Source: Priapulus caudatus (lineage: Eukaryota > Priapulida > Priapulimorpha > Priapulimorphida > Priapulidae). From it: a DNA stretch of 26,612 bases. Every line of letters starts with the position of its first letter. Position 1 is the stretch's first letter. The notes beneath the pieces are model-generated. The model did no database searches. It was not told the origin of the DNA and saw nothing but the letters and a program-made list of their open reading frames with translations. Shown piece after piece: positions 10,072 through 19,562 of this stretch. A program made the translations under genes and the position numbers. The stretch covers positions 4,657 to 31,268 of the forward strand of contig NW_014577577.1 of the NCBI RefSeq assembly GCF_000485595.1, given 5' to 3'.

Positions 10072-10127
10072 TCAGATGTTTATAAACAAGAAGCGAACAA
10101 AGGACAACAATCTCGCGCATACTCGTG

Positions 10128-10139
10128 CGTCACGTGACG
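10128..10139. promoter_or_regulatory. CGTCACGTGACG palindrome downstream of LRRC27-like stop, copy 1
   Basis: A perfect 12-bp palindrome containing the GTCACGTGAC core recognised by bHLH-Zip factors of the USF/TFEB type. It lies just beyond the LRRC27-like stop codon and is conserved in the other copy at 19536-19547. Function here is unproven. Confidence 0.3.
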
Positions 10140-10148
10140 ACTAAGTAT

Positions 10149-10154
10149 TTTATT
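10149..10154 (-). terminator. AATAAA poly(A) signal overlapping the LRRC27-like stop codon, copy 1
   Basis: On the - strand the sequence CAATAAAAT contains the TAA stop (10150-10152) inside a canonical AATAAA. No other AATAAA occurs in the following ~100 bases (only GATAAA). Use of it would give a 3'UTR of only about 10-30 bases. The same arrangement is in the second copy. Confidence 0.5.
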
Positions 10155-11634
10155 GCTTATTTCCAAAATAATACGGCAGCACGCTCGTTTCCGGCATTTT
10201 CTCGCGCGACGTCGCCTCGTTGCGCGTCGTCGTCGTCAGCGCTATGTAGCCGTAGGAAGAGTCGCGCTTCTCCGCCCGCTCGCTGGTGGCGACATCTGGC
10301 GACGGCACGTGAGTGCGTGACATCGTCGGCGGCTTGTGTCGTCGGCGACGTCGCTTCATCGCGTGTTCGCGTAGCGTCTCCTCCATGCCTCGCGGCGTCG
10401 GCGACGTCCCCGCTTGCACCGTTGTCGCGCTGCCGTAGCCGGCGACGGGGGAGTTCGCACGCTGGGCGACAGGTGGCGGCACGGTACGGCGGACGCTGCG
10501 CATGCGCCGCAGCGTCTCTCGACGCGCGCTCTGGCGGCGCATGGCGAGTTTCCGCTGCTGCAGCTCTTCGATCTTGTCACGTCGTCGGCTGTCGTTCGTC
10601 TGCGCGACGACGGCGACGAGCGACTGCAGTTCCGGCACGCCGCGCGACGCCGAGTAGATGTTGACGATTCTCGGCACCGTCCTCGCCGTCGTCATCGTCG
10701 CCGTCGTCGTCTCGCGTAGTTTGTCGAGATTGTAGCGCGTCCGCTCGACGAAGCTACGGTGATGCATGAGCGCTGCCGACCGCGACGGCTGCAGCTCCGT
10801 TGCGCCACCTGGCGGACTTGCCGCTCGCGTGAGCGGGAGCACGTCGGAGAGCGCCGAGTTGAGATTGACGTGGTGCGCTAGAGGTCGCGCTGCCAGCCGA
10901 CCGACTATGTGAGAGCCGTAGGCGAGTGCCGACGACGACGTCGGCTGCAGCTGCTGCTGCACGTCGCTGTGGCTGTGTCGGCTGCCGAGTCGTAAGTTGT
11001 AGAGACGTCGCTCCAACACGTCGTACGACGTCGGCTGGTGATGCTGGTAGAGCGACACGAGCGCCCTCGCGTGTCGCCTCGCCTGCGTCTTTCCGCCGGC
11101 CGCCACCGAGTTAGCGTCGACGTAAGCGAGCGACACGGCCGACGTCGCGACGTCGGGCGACGTTTCCGTGCCGTCGCTGTTTCGCAGATACGCGAGGATG
11201 ACGCCGACGCCCTGGTTGATGATGTGCTGTGGCGGAAATTCGAGCGGATTTCCGGCGAGGTTGAGTCCGGTTAGAGAGCGCAGTAGACCGAGCGACTGCG
11301 GCAGCGTACAGAGGCGATTTCCGCCGAGCAGTAGATTGCGTAGATGCTGGTGACAGCCGATGCCGCTCGGCAGAGACAGAAGCGCGTTGTTCCGCAGATC
11401 TAGCCATTCGAGCGACGGCAGCAGCTCGAAGAAATCAACGGGGAGAGTCGCGAGGCGGTTTCCCTCCAGGTAGAGAGCCTGCAACGCTTTAGTGGCGAGC
11501 ACGCTCTCGGGTATCTTTGAAATGCCCGTGCGCGACGCATCGCTGTAGTTTATAGCAGGGGTTTGCTGTCGCTTGTCCTCGTCGGCTGCTGGCGATAAGA
11601 GATCGTCGCATTCGAAGATGACACTGCGCGACAT
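10150..11634 (-). CDS. LRRC27: LRRC27-like leucine-rich repeat protein, copy 1
   Basis: Single-exon ORF of 494 codons. Residues about 28-145 hold four to five leucine-rich repeats with the pattern L-x-x-L-x-L-x-x-N-x-L (LQALYLEGNRLATLP, LEWLDLRNNALLSLP, LRNLLLGGNRLCTLP, LTGLNLAGNPLEFPP). They end in the LEFPP-QHIINQGVGVI-AYLR cap that I associate with LRRC27, a little-studied family. Residues about 160-494 are low-complexity, Ser/Arg/Ala-rich, with a basic, probably helical stretch around 345-380 (KIEELQQRKLAMRRQ). No signal peptide or membrane segment, so it is probably intracellular. The ATG is supported by an in-frame TAG 15 bases upstream. It lies antisense within the FN3 gene's intron. 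Copy 2 differs by seven amino acids and about seven silent changes, with no indel. The tail is less certain to be homologous to the family than the LRR part. Confidence 0.85.
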   Translation of the reverse strand: MSRSVIFECDDLLSPAADEDKRQQTPAINYSDASRTGISKIPESVLATKALQALYLEGNRLATLPVDFFELLPSLEWLDLRNNALLSLPSGIGCHQHLRNLLLGGNRLCTLPQSLGLLRSLTGLNLAGNPLEFPPQHIINQGVGVILAYLRNSDGTETSPDVATSAVSLAYVDANSVAAGGKTQARRHARALVSLYQHHQPTSYDVLERRLYNLRLGSRHSHSDVQQQLQPTSSSALAYGSHIVGRLAARPLAHHVNLNSALSDVLPLTRAASPPGGATELQPSRSAALMHHRSFVERTRYNLDKLRETTTATMTTARTVPRIVNIYSASRGVPELQSLVAVVAQTNDSRRRDKIEELQQRKLAMRRQSARRETLRRMRSVRRTVPPPVAQRANSPVAGYGSATTVQAGTSPTPRGMEETLREHAMKRRRRRHKPPTMSRTHVPSPDVATSERAEKRDSSYGYIALTTTTRNEATSREKMPETSVLPYYFGNKQ

Positions 11635-11649
11635 AATCAGCTCTGGCGA

Positions 11650-12300
11650 CTAGAAATAAAATCGTCATCCCAACAGATTTGACTTCATCAGTAAAGTAAT
11701 GAATGCTTTACGAACGCGATCAGAAGACAATAGGAAACGAGAACAATAGAAATAGAACGTCGATCGTGCTTTTCGCGTGTTTCTGTAGTTTCTCGCAGTA
11801 CAGCGTAACATGTTTGAAAATTGGATTTGTGAGACTGTACTTCGCTGCACTTATACAATAAATCTCATCACTAATATTTGTTTATGCGATTCGATACGAA
11901 CGTTAAAATTGCCGAAATGCATTCACCGATGCAGTTAACGAGTATAGCAGGGAATAAAATGGAAAATACGTACAAAATATGAATTTGTAGAGCCAATCTT
12001 AGCCAAATGATTTTGAAATAATCTACGCTTAGTCAGCGGGTCTTACATGTTCAATGTTTATAAATGCTAAACTCCTCGACATGAGACGATACGATCAATA
12101 TAGTCGAAGCCTATGGTTGTTTGACAGCGTATTATGTTCAATCGGTTGGCGTGCACTTATTACGTGTATTTACCCTGGCACCCATTTACGCATTTACTCT
12201 GTTTCATCTATAATTCATTTTGTGAAATCGTTTTGTTATTTGCGTTCAATTATTACTCGTAAAAAATATAATGGTTTTTGACCGTACGCGCGGAAAATTG
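11650..12300. other. Upstream region of LRRC27-like gene, copy 1
   Basis: AT-rich and presumably includes the promoter and 5'UTR of the - strand LRRC27-like gene. No TATA box or initiator can be assigned with confidence. Short ORFs (for example 12054-12281 +) have no motif. Confidence 0.4.
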
Positions 12301-12410
12301 CATTCCACGCATGCGTGTAGCTTGTTTGTGTACGTGCGTGTGCGCTCGTATGCGTCCGTGCGTGCGTGCAGACCTGCGCACGCCCGCGTGTATTTGCGTG
12401 CACAGTGGGA
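12301..12410. repeat. Alternating purine-pyrimidine (GTGCGTGC) tract, copy 1
   Basis: Dense GTGCGTGC/GCGCACGC words with a Z-DNA-like alternating composition. The same tract is at about 21709-21818 with two substitutions. Confidence 0.6.
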
Positions 12411-12498
12411 GCATGCTTTTATATTAAAAATTAGCGCGAAATTTCGTCAACTACATTTCAACTGTCGTCGTCGCACGTCACTCTCTCTCTCACGCATC

Positions 12499-12599
12499 CT
12501 TTTCACGCGCCGACGTTTTTCCCCCTGTCGTCGTCGCACACCACGCGCAGTTTTTCACGCGCCGACGTTTTTCCCCCTGTCGTCGTCGCACACCACGCG
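12499..12599. repeat. 52-bp minisatellite, truncated at the gap, copy 1
   Basis: Two units of the 52-bp repeat (TTTTTCACGCGCCGACG ... CACACCACGCGCAG). The second is cut by the Ns. The intact array is at 21907-22116. Confidence 0.9.
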
Positions 12600-12609
12600 N
12601 NNNNNNNNN
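12600..12609. other. Assembly gap, 10 N
   Basis: Ten Ns. The sequence before the gap corresponds to 22007 and the sequence after it corresponds to 3463, so the gap is the joint of two overlapping contigs rather than missing DNA. Ten is likely a placeholder, not a measured length. Confidence 0.98.
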
Positions 12610-12626
12610 TATATATATATATATAT

Positions 12627-13364
12627 GCTTTAATGTTTTTTTGCAGTCACTTGTGTTAGTATTGTCACAAGTTTAATCGGATTAGCAGTATTTCGTAACT
12701 AGTTATTGACTTCAAGCGGCAAATCTCGTACAGGAAAAAAATGATGAACGCACCGAGAAATCAATATAACAAAGCAGTGTTTATCGGGATAGTATGAATG
12801 AAAAATGAAAAGAACCGAATGAAACCATTTTATTGCTGTTTATATGTTAGTTGTGATCACAATAATAAATTTAATTTAATTAAATTTATAAATTTATAAT
12901 AAATTTAATTAAATTATAAATGTCCCGCACGCAAAATGCATCGGGCTGTCTTTTTTGTGAAAAGAATATCGTACGACATCTGATACAGTAGCTAAATTAA
13001 CTAGAATACATCATGTGTGAAATATTAGAAGACTCGTTTGCTGTAAACCTGAACGTAAATCAGAAAGAGATTTGGATCGGTTGTCATGGCAACTATGACA
13101 ACGGAACAAAGCGGATTTCAACAGAATTTGTCGGGCCGTTTTAGAAATCGCGCAAAATACTAAACGATATAATATACATTATTTTGTGATCTATACGATC
13201 TATGTGAATACATAAATATATACATATATCTATATTATCCTACAACTGTGCCTAGAAATATTTCATATGTATAAAGATTACTAACAGATTATGGATGACT
13301 CTGGCAGATATACGTCACAATGTTGTTTACAAATACTGTGCGTGGAATGAATAATTTTCGAGGC
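12627..13364. other. AT-rich stretch without recognised gene, copy 2
   Basis: Nearly identical to 3480-4218, including the AT palindromic tract. No gene seen. Confidence 0.5.
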
Positions 13365-13710
13365 AGCCTGCCTGCCTGCCTGTCTGTCTGCATGCCTGCC
13401 TACTCGCCTGCCTGCTCACTTGACTGCCTGCTTACCTGCTCCCGTGTCTGCCTGCGAGCCTGCCTACATGCCTGCCTTACTGCCTGCCTGCCTGCTAGCC
13501 TGCCTGCTTACTTGCTTGCTTGCCTGCGTGCCTGCCTACATGCCTGCCTGATTGCCTACCTGCTTTCTTGCCTGCTTGCATGCCTACATGCCTGCCTACA
13601 TACATGCCTACTTGCCTGCCTGCGTGCCTACTTGTGTGCCTGCCAGCCTGCCTGCTTGTCTGCTTGCCTGCATGCCTGCCCGCCAGCCTGCCTGCTTGCC
13701 TGCCTGTCTG
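13365..13710. repeat. (CCTG)n interrupted array, copy 2
   Basis: Matches 4219-4564 unit for unit with a few substitutions, then meets the inverted blocks at 13711. The + and - open frames are repeat artefacts. Confidence 0.95.
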
Positions 13711-13762
13711 CAGGCAGGCATGTAGGCAGACAGACAGGCAGGCAGTCAGGCAGGCATGTAGG
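13711..13762 (-). repeat. 52-bp block inverted in place relative to copy 1
   Basis: This block is the exact reverse complement of 4565-4616, at the corresponding position. It is followed directly by a second in-place inversion rather than lying inside one larger inversion. Confidence 0.95.
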
Positions 13763-13857
13763 ATCATCGGGTATCATCATCGTGCATCATCGTGCATCAT
13801 GTAGGCCGGCAGGCAGGCAAGCAGGCAGGCGGGCAGGCAGGCAGGCAGGCAGGCAGG
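13763..13857 (-). repeat. 95-bp block inverted in place relative to copy 1
   Basis: This block is the exact reverse complement of 4617-4711 and includes the last CCTG units plus the first GATGAT units. Order of the two blocks is kept while each is flipped. Confidence 0.95.
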
Positions 13858-14355
13858 ACACGATGACACCTGATAATACACGATGATGCACGATGATGCA
13901 CGATGATGATACCCGATGATACACGATGACACCTGATAATACACGATGATGCACGATGATAGCCGATAATACACGATGATACCTGATAATACACGATGAT
14001 GCACGATGATGCACGATAATACACGATGATACCTGATAATACACGATGATGCACGATGATGCACGATGATAGCCGATAATACACGATGATACCTGATGAT
14101 ACACGATGATGCACGATGATACCCGATGATAGCCGATAATACACGATGATACTTGATGATACACGATGATGCACGATGATAGCCGATAATACACGATGAT
14201 ACCTGATGATACACGATGATGCACGATGATACCCGATGATGCACAATGATGCACGATGATGCACAATGATGCACGATGATGCACTATGATGCACGATGAT
14301 ACAAGATGATAGCCGATGATACACGATGATGCACGATGATACCCGATGATACCCG
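13858..14355. repeat. 10-bp GATGATRCAC minisatellite, copy 2 (expanded)
   Basis: About 50 decamers, compared with about 32 in copy 1. It also carries more GATAATACAC variants, which form a secondary pattern of roughly 60-80 bases. The three overlapping - strand frames of 165-196 codons are artefacts. Confidence 0.93.
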
Positions 14356-14444
14356 AGCCAGCTTGGCTCATCCTGACGCATCCTCACACGTTTGCTCGCA
14401 CACAGATCAATACACGCACACCCCGTCTAACTCGCTCTATGGGA

Positions 14445-14609
14445 CAGTGCTTCCTAAACTATTTCAATGTCCTTCACTCTCGAGTCTTTATCACAAAATT
14501 TCATTCAGGCCGAGACTAAACTTTCCCATGTTTTTCATCCATTTTCATTCACCCCAAAATAATTTAATTCATCCTTTGGTGAACCATTAACCAGTTTAAA
14601 AAAGCACTG
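14445..14609. mobile_element. 165-bp hAT-like MITE, copy 2
   Basis: Same CAGTGCTT termini and the same flanking direct repeat (14435-14444 CTCTATGGGA, 14610-14619 CTCTATGAGA) as 5086-5250. No difference between the two copies was seen over the element, so it is shared by both haplotypes. Confidence 0.65.
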
Positions 14610-14619
14610 CTCTATGAGA

Positions 14620-15126
14620 CACGGAACAGTAGCCTTCCGCCAATTTTCACTGATATTGCGCTACTTCGTCTCAGAAAAAGGCGTTTGTGGTAATTTCTTT
14701 CCGGTATTATTCGACAGTAGAGTGCACTAATCTCTATGATACACGTAGACATAGATGCCTTGTCAAGAAATTGTGCCATTCTGTCGTGTGTGCGCGTGTC
14801 CATGGCGAACGGCGCGCTGTGTTTGAGTGTGGAACGTGATCCGATTACTTGCTGCGAAATGCGCATCGTTTAGCTCGCAAAAGTTTCGAGCGGAGCTTGA
14901 ACCGTGACTCTATGGTTATTTAGCACGAATAACGTGCATGTTTTGTTTGCGCCAAAACCGTTTCCAGTTTTGGTATTTTTTTGCGTCATGCTGAATCGGG
15001 CCTGCAAGTGCATGCTGCGTACGGAAGCCCTTTACCGTTGTGAGAGAAAATCACCGCTAGCCATGCACGCACAACGAGAGTGGTGAGGGAGTGCACCTTA
15101 TTAGCGGGAATAGCTTATAATAACCG
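14620..15126. other. Stretch without recognised gene, copy 2
   Basis: Counterpart of 5261-5766. Only short unconstrained open frames. Confidence 0.45.
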
Positions 15127-15730
15127 CTTTCTTAGTGGTTGGGAGAGGTAAAGTGATATACGTGGGTTCTCAACGGGGAAGTGGGAGAGATATAAGCGAG
15201 TTCTTAGGAGGTTGGGCGAGGAGGGAGATATACACGAGGATGCCGGGGATTGCGTAGGGAGGAGGGAAGCAACCCGGGATAGTGCATAGCGAAGGGGTAT
15301 CATAGGAGCCTAGAGAGGTAGGGGAGATATGGGAGCGTAGAGAAATGGAAGAGATGTGGGGCGTAGGGAGCATGGAGAAAACTAGCAGCGTAGGGATGTG
15401 GGACAGATATAGTAGCGTAGGAAGGTGAGTGATATAAATTATATAGTAGCGTAGGGGATTGGGTAAGAAATAAAAGCGTATGGATGTGTGGGAGGGGGTA
15501 TATGGGACAGAAGGGGTGGGAGAGATATAGAGCGTAGGGAAGTGGGGAGATATTTAAGCTTAGGGATGTGGGGATATATGGATGGCACAGAGGTGGGTGG
15601 AAAATATGGGAGCGTAGGGAAGTAGAAGAAATATATAGAAATAAATAGAATATAGAAGCGTAGGAAAGTGGGGTTATATGGGGCGTAAAGAGTTAGGGAT
15701 ATATGGGACAGAGGGGGGGGAGGGGTCGTG
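15127..15730. repeat. Purine-rich degenerate minisatellite, copy 2
   Basis: Counterpart of 5767-6370, with indels and an interrupted G run near 15713-15724. Confidence 0.8.
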
Positions 15731-17248
15731 ATGTATCGAATAAAGCTTTTACGAGGAGGCGGATTACGCAGCGGCTCATAGCGCGATAGTTTACGCTCGC
15801 TATCGCCGCCCGATAAAAACACATTAGGGATTGACGTAACTGGATTGCTCAGGCATTGCTGCCGTCACACGTCGTAGTGTTGGCGCGTGGCGGGCGAGGT
15901 CGGTGTCAACGATGCCAAGACATGCCTCTGTATAATAAGAACGTTTTTCATCCCTTAAAAAGCATTTAGATCTAATTAGATTTTATAGATCATTCATAGA
16001 TAACCGAATCGCTTAAATTAGGGGCATTTCATGCCTGCGCGCGTAGTGTAGGCACTGTGCGCGGTTGCTTTTTTCTTTCTACTGGTCGTTAAACATTGAG
16101 AAAATACGCACGGTCTGTGCAAGCATGCAATGGTGGTGTTGCAGCGGCCCCCGCTTTATCGGGACAGGTCGGAAACCATGTACCGATTAAGCGGTGAACA
16201 CATAACAAACGCGCATAAGAATTGTTTTTCAATGACTTATTGTATGTGTCCGGTTTATTCGAAGCCCGATAAAACATGGACCTCCGTGTTGATATAATAC
16301 TTTTTATAATAAATGTTTTTATAATAATATAATCCCAGCTCGCAAATTTTATTGCAGAAAAAGTCGCATGGAGTTAAAGAAACCAGAGTAGAATTTTACT
16401 TTCCTAGTAAAGATTAAGTATTTAAGTATTATTATTCAGTATTAGTAGGCCTAAGTGTTATATTTTATCCTGATAGAATTTTAGTGCCACAAAAGAGGAA
16501 AAGAATAGACGCCTGGTGGTTTTGTGATAATTTAGGATTATAAACTCACGAGCCCTTTCTATGACCTCGCGTTGCCATGCATATATAGTGGATGTTTACT
16601 ATGCAAATTGCCTGCAACATTACGCGGGTAGTTTTGCCGTTGCCTTCTTATCTATCGCCAGTGTATATATCCACCGTTAGCTCTCGTGTCTCCTTTTCTG
16701 TTGCCGTGCCTCTTGTCTCTTGCCTCTAATGGTTCTACAGTTCGGGACGTCGGTGTAGCGAATGTGCGAAACGCAACTGTTTGATTACACAAACCAAGAG
16801 CGGCAAAAGGAAAGCATATTACGACGATTCAATCATAAGGAGCGGTAATAACGATATCTATCATTTCCTGGTTTATATTTTGTTAGATCCTAGTAATATC
16901 GAACGACAGCGTCATATTTAGTCGCTTGTAAAGGATTTTGTAGTTTGCGCGAAGCTAGGCTATAAATTTTCAACGCAATTTTCGTTGAACAAATAAAAAC
17001 TGAAATCGTTTATTTACCTTATCTGTGGTTATATTTTGTTTACACATATTTCATGGATTGCTCTTATTTTTGTTGTAAATTGCATCCCTGTGCGGGCACT
17101 GCACTGTTTGAATTGCACCTTCAGCAGCATGACGCTTTCTCGCAAGTGAAAAAGTATAAAATGAAATATAAACAGTCTAACCAGCGCGATACACGAAAGA
17201 CACACGCGGCATAGGGACCACTCCCGTGCATTTTGTCCCTGCCCGACT
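15731..17248. other. AT-rich stretch without recognised gene, copy 2
   Basis: Counterpart of 6375-7898. It lacks the 8 bases found in copy 1 near 7350, and its short open frames are not conserved. Confidence 0.55.
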
Positions 17249-17440
17249 CCTACTATACCCTATGTAGCTCCTACGACCCTATGTAGCTCCTACGACCCTA
17301 TGTAGCTCTTACGACCCTATGTAGCTGCTACGACCCTATGTAGCTCCTACGACCCTATGTAGCTCCTACGACCCTATGTAGCTCCTACGACCCTATGTAG
17401 CTCCTACGACCCTATGTAGCTCCTACGACCCTATGTATGT
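17249..17440. repeat. 19-bp minisatellite, 10 units, copy 2
   Basis: Ten units of the CCTACGACCCTATGTAGCT repeat; the first is 21 bases (CCTACTATACCC...). Two more units than in copy 1. Confidence 0.95.
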
Positions 17441-17994
17441 CTTACAGATCGTATTAGATAAATCACGTCCATAGAATAATCTTTACTTAATCAACATCAC
17501 TACTCGTCATAAAATTACTCGTTCTAATATTCGTTGGATGATAATATCAATAACTAGCCGGCTAACTTCATAGGTTTGCATCTGACAGCGCAAATGTACA
17601 CGTAAAAATGGGGGAAGACTTCAAACTTCACGAGAGGAAAAACACGAAAAACATGAAACTGCATGGAACTAATTAAAACCCACTAACTTAATTAACGCCA
17701 GTTATAATCACGTGGTTTGCGTCACACGAGAATGTCAAAATCGTCACTACATCCTGGAATGTCAACGCGTAAGACGAGTTCGTGTAATTGGATAGTGTTG
17801 AGATCCTATTACGCTTCCACTTCTTTTCTAGAGCGCATTATTTTTGCGTGATCCGAAAATCTTCAACGAATTTGTTTGTAATTTCTGCTGATCTGGGAAG
17901 ATAAAAGACCAACTTTTTTTTATCTCACCTAATTTTACTTTTAATTTACTTTTAATTTAATTCTAATTCTACTTTTTTCGCGCTCGTGTTTCAG
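17441..17994. other. Intronic sequence upstream of FN3 exon, copy 2
   Basis: AT-rich, ends in a pyrimidine tract and TTTCAG. No gene seen. Confidence 0.5.
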
Positions 17995-18285
17995 ACTGCG
18001 CGCGACCATCGACGCCCGATGACGTCAGACTCGCGCACGTGTCCGACACGTGGGTGATACTGCGGTGGTCGGCCGGTGACCTTCAGAACGCCACGAGGGT
18101 AGAGATCACGTACCGACCTGTGGGAGCTAGCTACAGGATCCTGAAGGAGGTCAGCTCCAACCTGACAGAGACGAGGCTGGTTAACCTGGTGCCGAAAACC
18201 GACTACGAAGTGTTCCTCGTCGCCTACAGCGATGACGTCGCCGGCCCCGAGAGTGACGTCACGAGATTTCAGACGCTGAAAGTCG
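17995..18285 (+). CDS. FN3-domain exon of a single-pass membrane protein, copy 2
   Basis: Same 291-base, phase 1-1 exon as 8605-8895, with the same 97 residues; only three silent differences (S, T and V codons) were found. TTTCAG acceptor ends at 17994 and the donor GT is at 18286. Because this copy is continuous with the right-hand unique sequence, it is the one that would splice directly to 22241: the exon's last base G plus AC of the next exon makes an Asp codon. The resulting protein is FN3 domain, short linker, transmembrane helix, long cytoplasmic tail. If the duplication were real, both exons could be spliced in frame to give two tandem FN3 domains. Confidence 0.87.
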
Positions 18286-18576
18286 GTAGGTGGCGTGATG
18301 TGTCAGTTATTTTAACGACAGGGGTGCGTCGGCAGCGTTGTTGCCAATAGCCGTGACCAGGAAATGAGAGAAAAGTATGCTATAATTTGAGTCCGCTGAA
18401 AATAAGATGAGCAAAATATTGCATCGAGCCTCGAAAATGTTACCTCGCAGCCAGCTAATAATTGATTATTTATATATTATATATATACACACACTGTAAT
18501 TTCTTCACACCTAGGTTAATATTATTGTAATTATTATTATTATTTCCAAAGTGGATCACGGCATCAGCCGGCGGAT

Positions 18577-18582
18577 TCTTCT

Positions 18583-18641
<59 letters not shown>

Positions 18642-18654
18642 TTATTATTATTAT
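18577..18654. repeat. (CTT)n then (ATT)n microsatellite, copy 2
   Basis: Longer allele of the tract at 9187-9250. Confidence 0.95.
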
Positions 18655-18775
18655 GAATCTGTTCTCGACGTATAGAAAGCGTTGTCTAAAGCCCGGTGAA
18701 CGCGTGAGTAATTTTAAAGTCAAGATCAGTCATCAAAGGAAAATGTTTGTTTATACAATATACTGTTGGTATTAA

Positions 18776-19498
18776 AATGTACCATTAGTAAATCCTTGTC
18801 TGTTTAAATTTGGTAAGATTTGGGTTGTTTTTAAGTTCTGTTATGGTATTGTATTTACTATCGTGTACAGGGTGAAATTTATCAGGATCATGGTCGTCGT
18901 TTTTAAAGGTTGATAGGGTAGCTGAGTCGCATAGGAAGGGTAGGTCTAGAAGTGTAGTGATGTTTATGTTCGATTGAAAGAATTCTGAGATTTTATCAAT
19001 ATCATATGATTGGAACGGGAGGGTGTTGTTGATGCAGTTTGTGCAGTAGTATGGTATGTCAGATAATGCGAGTGTCTCAAAGTATTTCTGATTAAGAGAT
19101 GTGCATTTGAGGTGACACCATTTACGGCAGATGTCGCAAAAGATGGCTTGTTGATTACCTTTACATGGATTGTTACAGTGTGCACATGGATAATTAATCA
19201 TAATCAAGATAAATATCAGGTTTATTCAGATACTGAGCCGCTTTGGCTGGGCTATCCTATAGCATTTTGGTAAGATCTTGATCGTTATTAATTTGAATTA
19301 TTTCAGATGCTTCAGTTTTCTGGTCAAGATCTGGCCATTTCTGGTCCAGAGGAACCTGTAACCTTCTTTTTTTTTAGTGACAGGCACTTCGAGAATAGTC
19401 GTCTTCTGGTTTCTGTTAGACTCTCATTGATAAATATTTTGTCTGTGGAGGTGAAGCCAATTTTATCAGCTGATTTGGTTCAGATGTTTATAAACAAG
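18776..19498 (-). mobile_element. Non-LTR retrotransposon internal fragment, copy 2
   Basis: Counterpart of 9365-10090. The ORF1 remnant (stop at 19257) has an extra frameshift here: four A instead of five near 19318, which introduces an early stop. The ORF2 PHD part is better preserved. The two copies therefore carry different disabling changes. Confidence 0.6.
18785..19207 (-). pseudogene. Retrotransposon ORF2 start with PHD finger, copy 2
   Basis: Same frame as 9430-9798 but open for 140 codons. The PHD finger keeps all zinc ligands (CAHC, CDIC, H and C in CHLKC, CTNC). After the finger the frame continues as LPFLCDSATLSTF and TITELKNNPNLTKF, which looks like the linker that precedes the endonuclease in such elements. 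The frame stops before any endonuclease or reverse transcriptase, so it is a truncated fragment that could only make a small PHD peptide. Confidence 0.7.
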
Positions 19499-19556
19499 AA
19501 GCGAACAAAGAACAACAATCTCGCGCATACTCGTGCGTCACGTGACGACTAAGTAT

Positions 19557-19562
19557 TTTATT
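19557..19562 (-). terminator. AATAAA poly(A) signal overlapping the LRRC27-like stop codon, copy 2
   Basis: Same CAATAAAAT arrangement as at 10149-10154. Confidence 0.5.

Larger units (their letters stand above)
9365..10090 (-). mobile_element. Non-LTR retrotransposon internal fragment, copy 1
   Basis: Combines the ORF1 C-terminal remnant and the ORF2 PHD start in correct order on the - strand. The endonuclease, reverse transcriptase and 3' end are missing, which is unusual because LINEs normally lose their 5' end. The tail side runs into ordinary sequence and then the (AAG)n tract. Boundaries are approximate. Confidence 0.6.
3463..12599 (+). repeat. Copy 1 of a ~9.1 kb directly repeated segment (likely duplicate haplotype)
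   Basis: This interval matches 12610-22007 almost base for base, in the same order and orientation. Offsets between copies step from 9146 to 9359 across the CCTG/GATGAT arrays, to 9390 by the FN3 exon and 9408 over the LRRC27-like gene, so length differences are confined to repeats and small indels. It begins inside a (TA)n run and ends inside the 52-bp minisatellite, directly at the N gap. By eye, divergence is about 1 % in coding and somewhat more in non-coding sequence, as expected of alleles. A recent true tandem duplication cannot be excluded from sequence alone. Confidence 0.93.

Noticed and set aside
10125-10719. Open + frames antisense to the LRRC27-like gene (also 19533-20127)
   Set aside because: They arise from CGT/CGA-rich codons on the other strand; the - strand frame has recognisable LRRs and a family cap, the + frames are Arg/Ala/Ser low complexity.
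11649-11653. TTTCTAG as a 3' splice site just before the LRRC27-like ATG, implying a 5'UTR intron
   Set aside because: The AG is GG in the other copy (near 21058), so it is not conserved.
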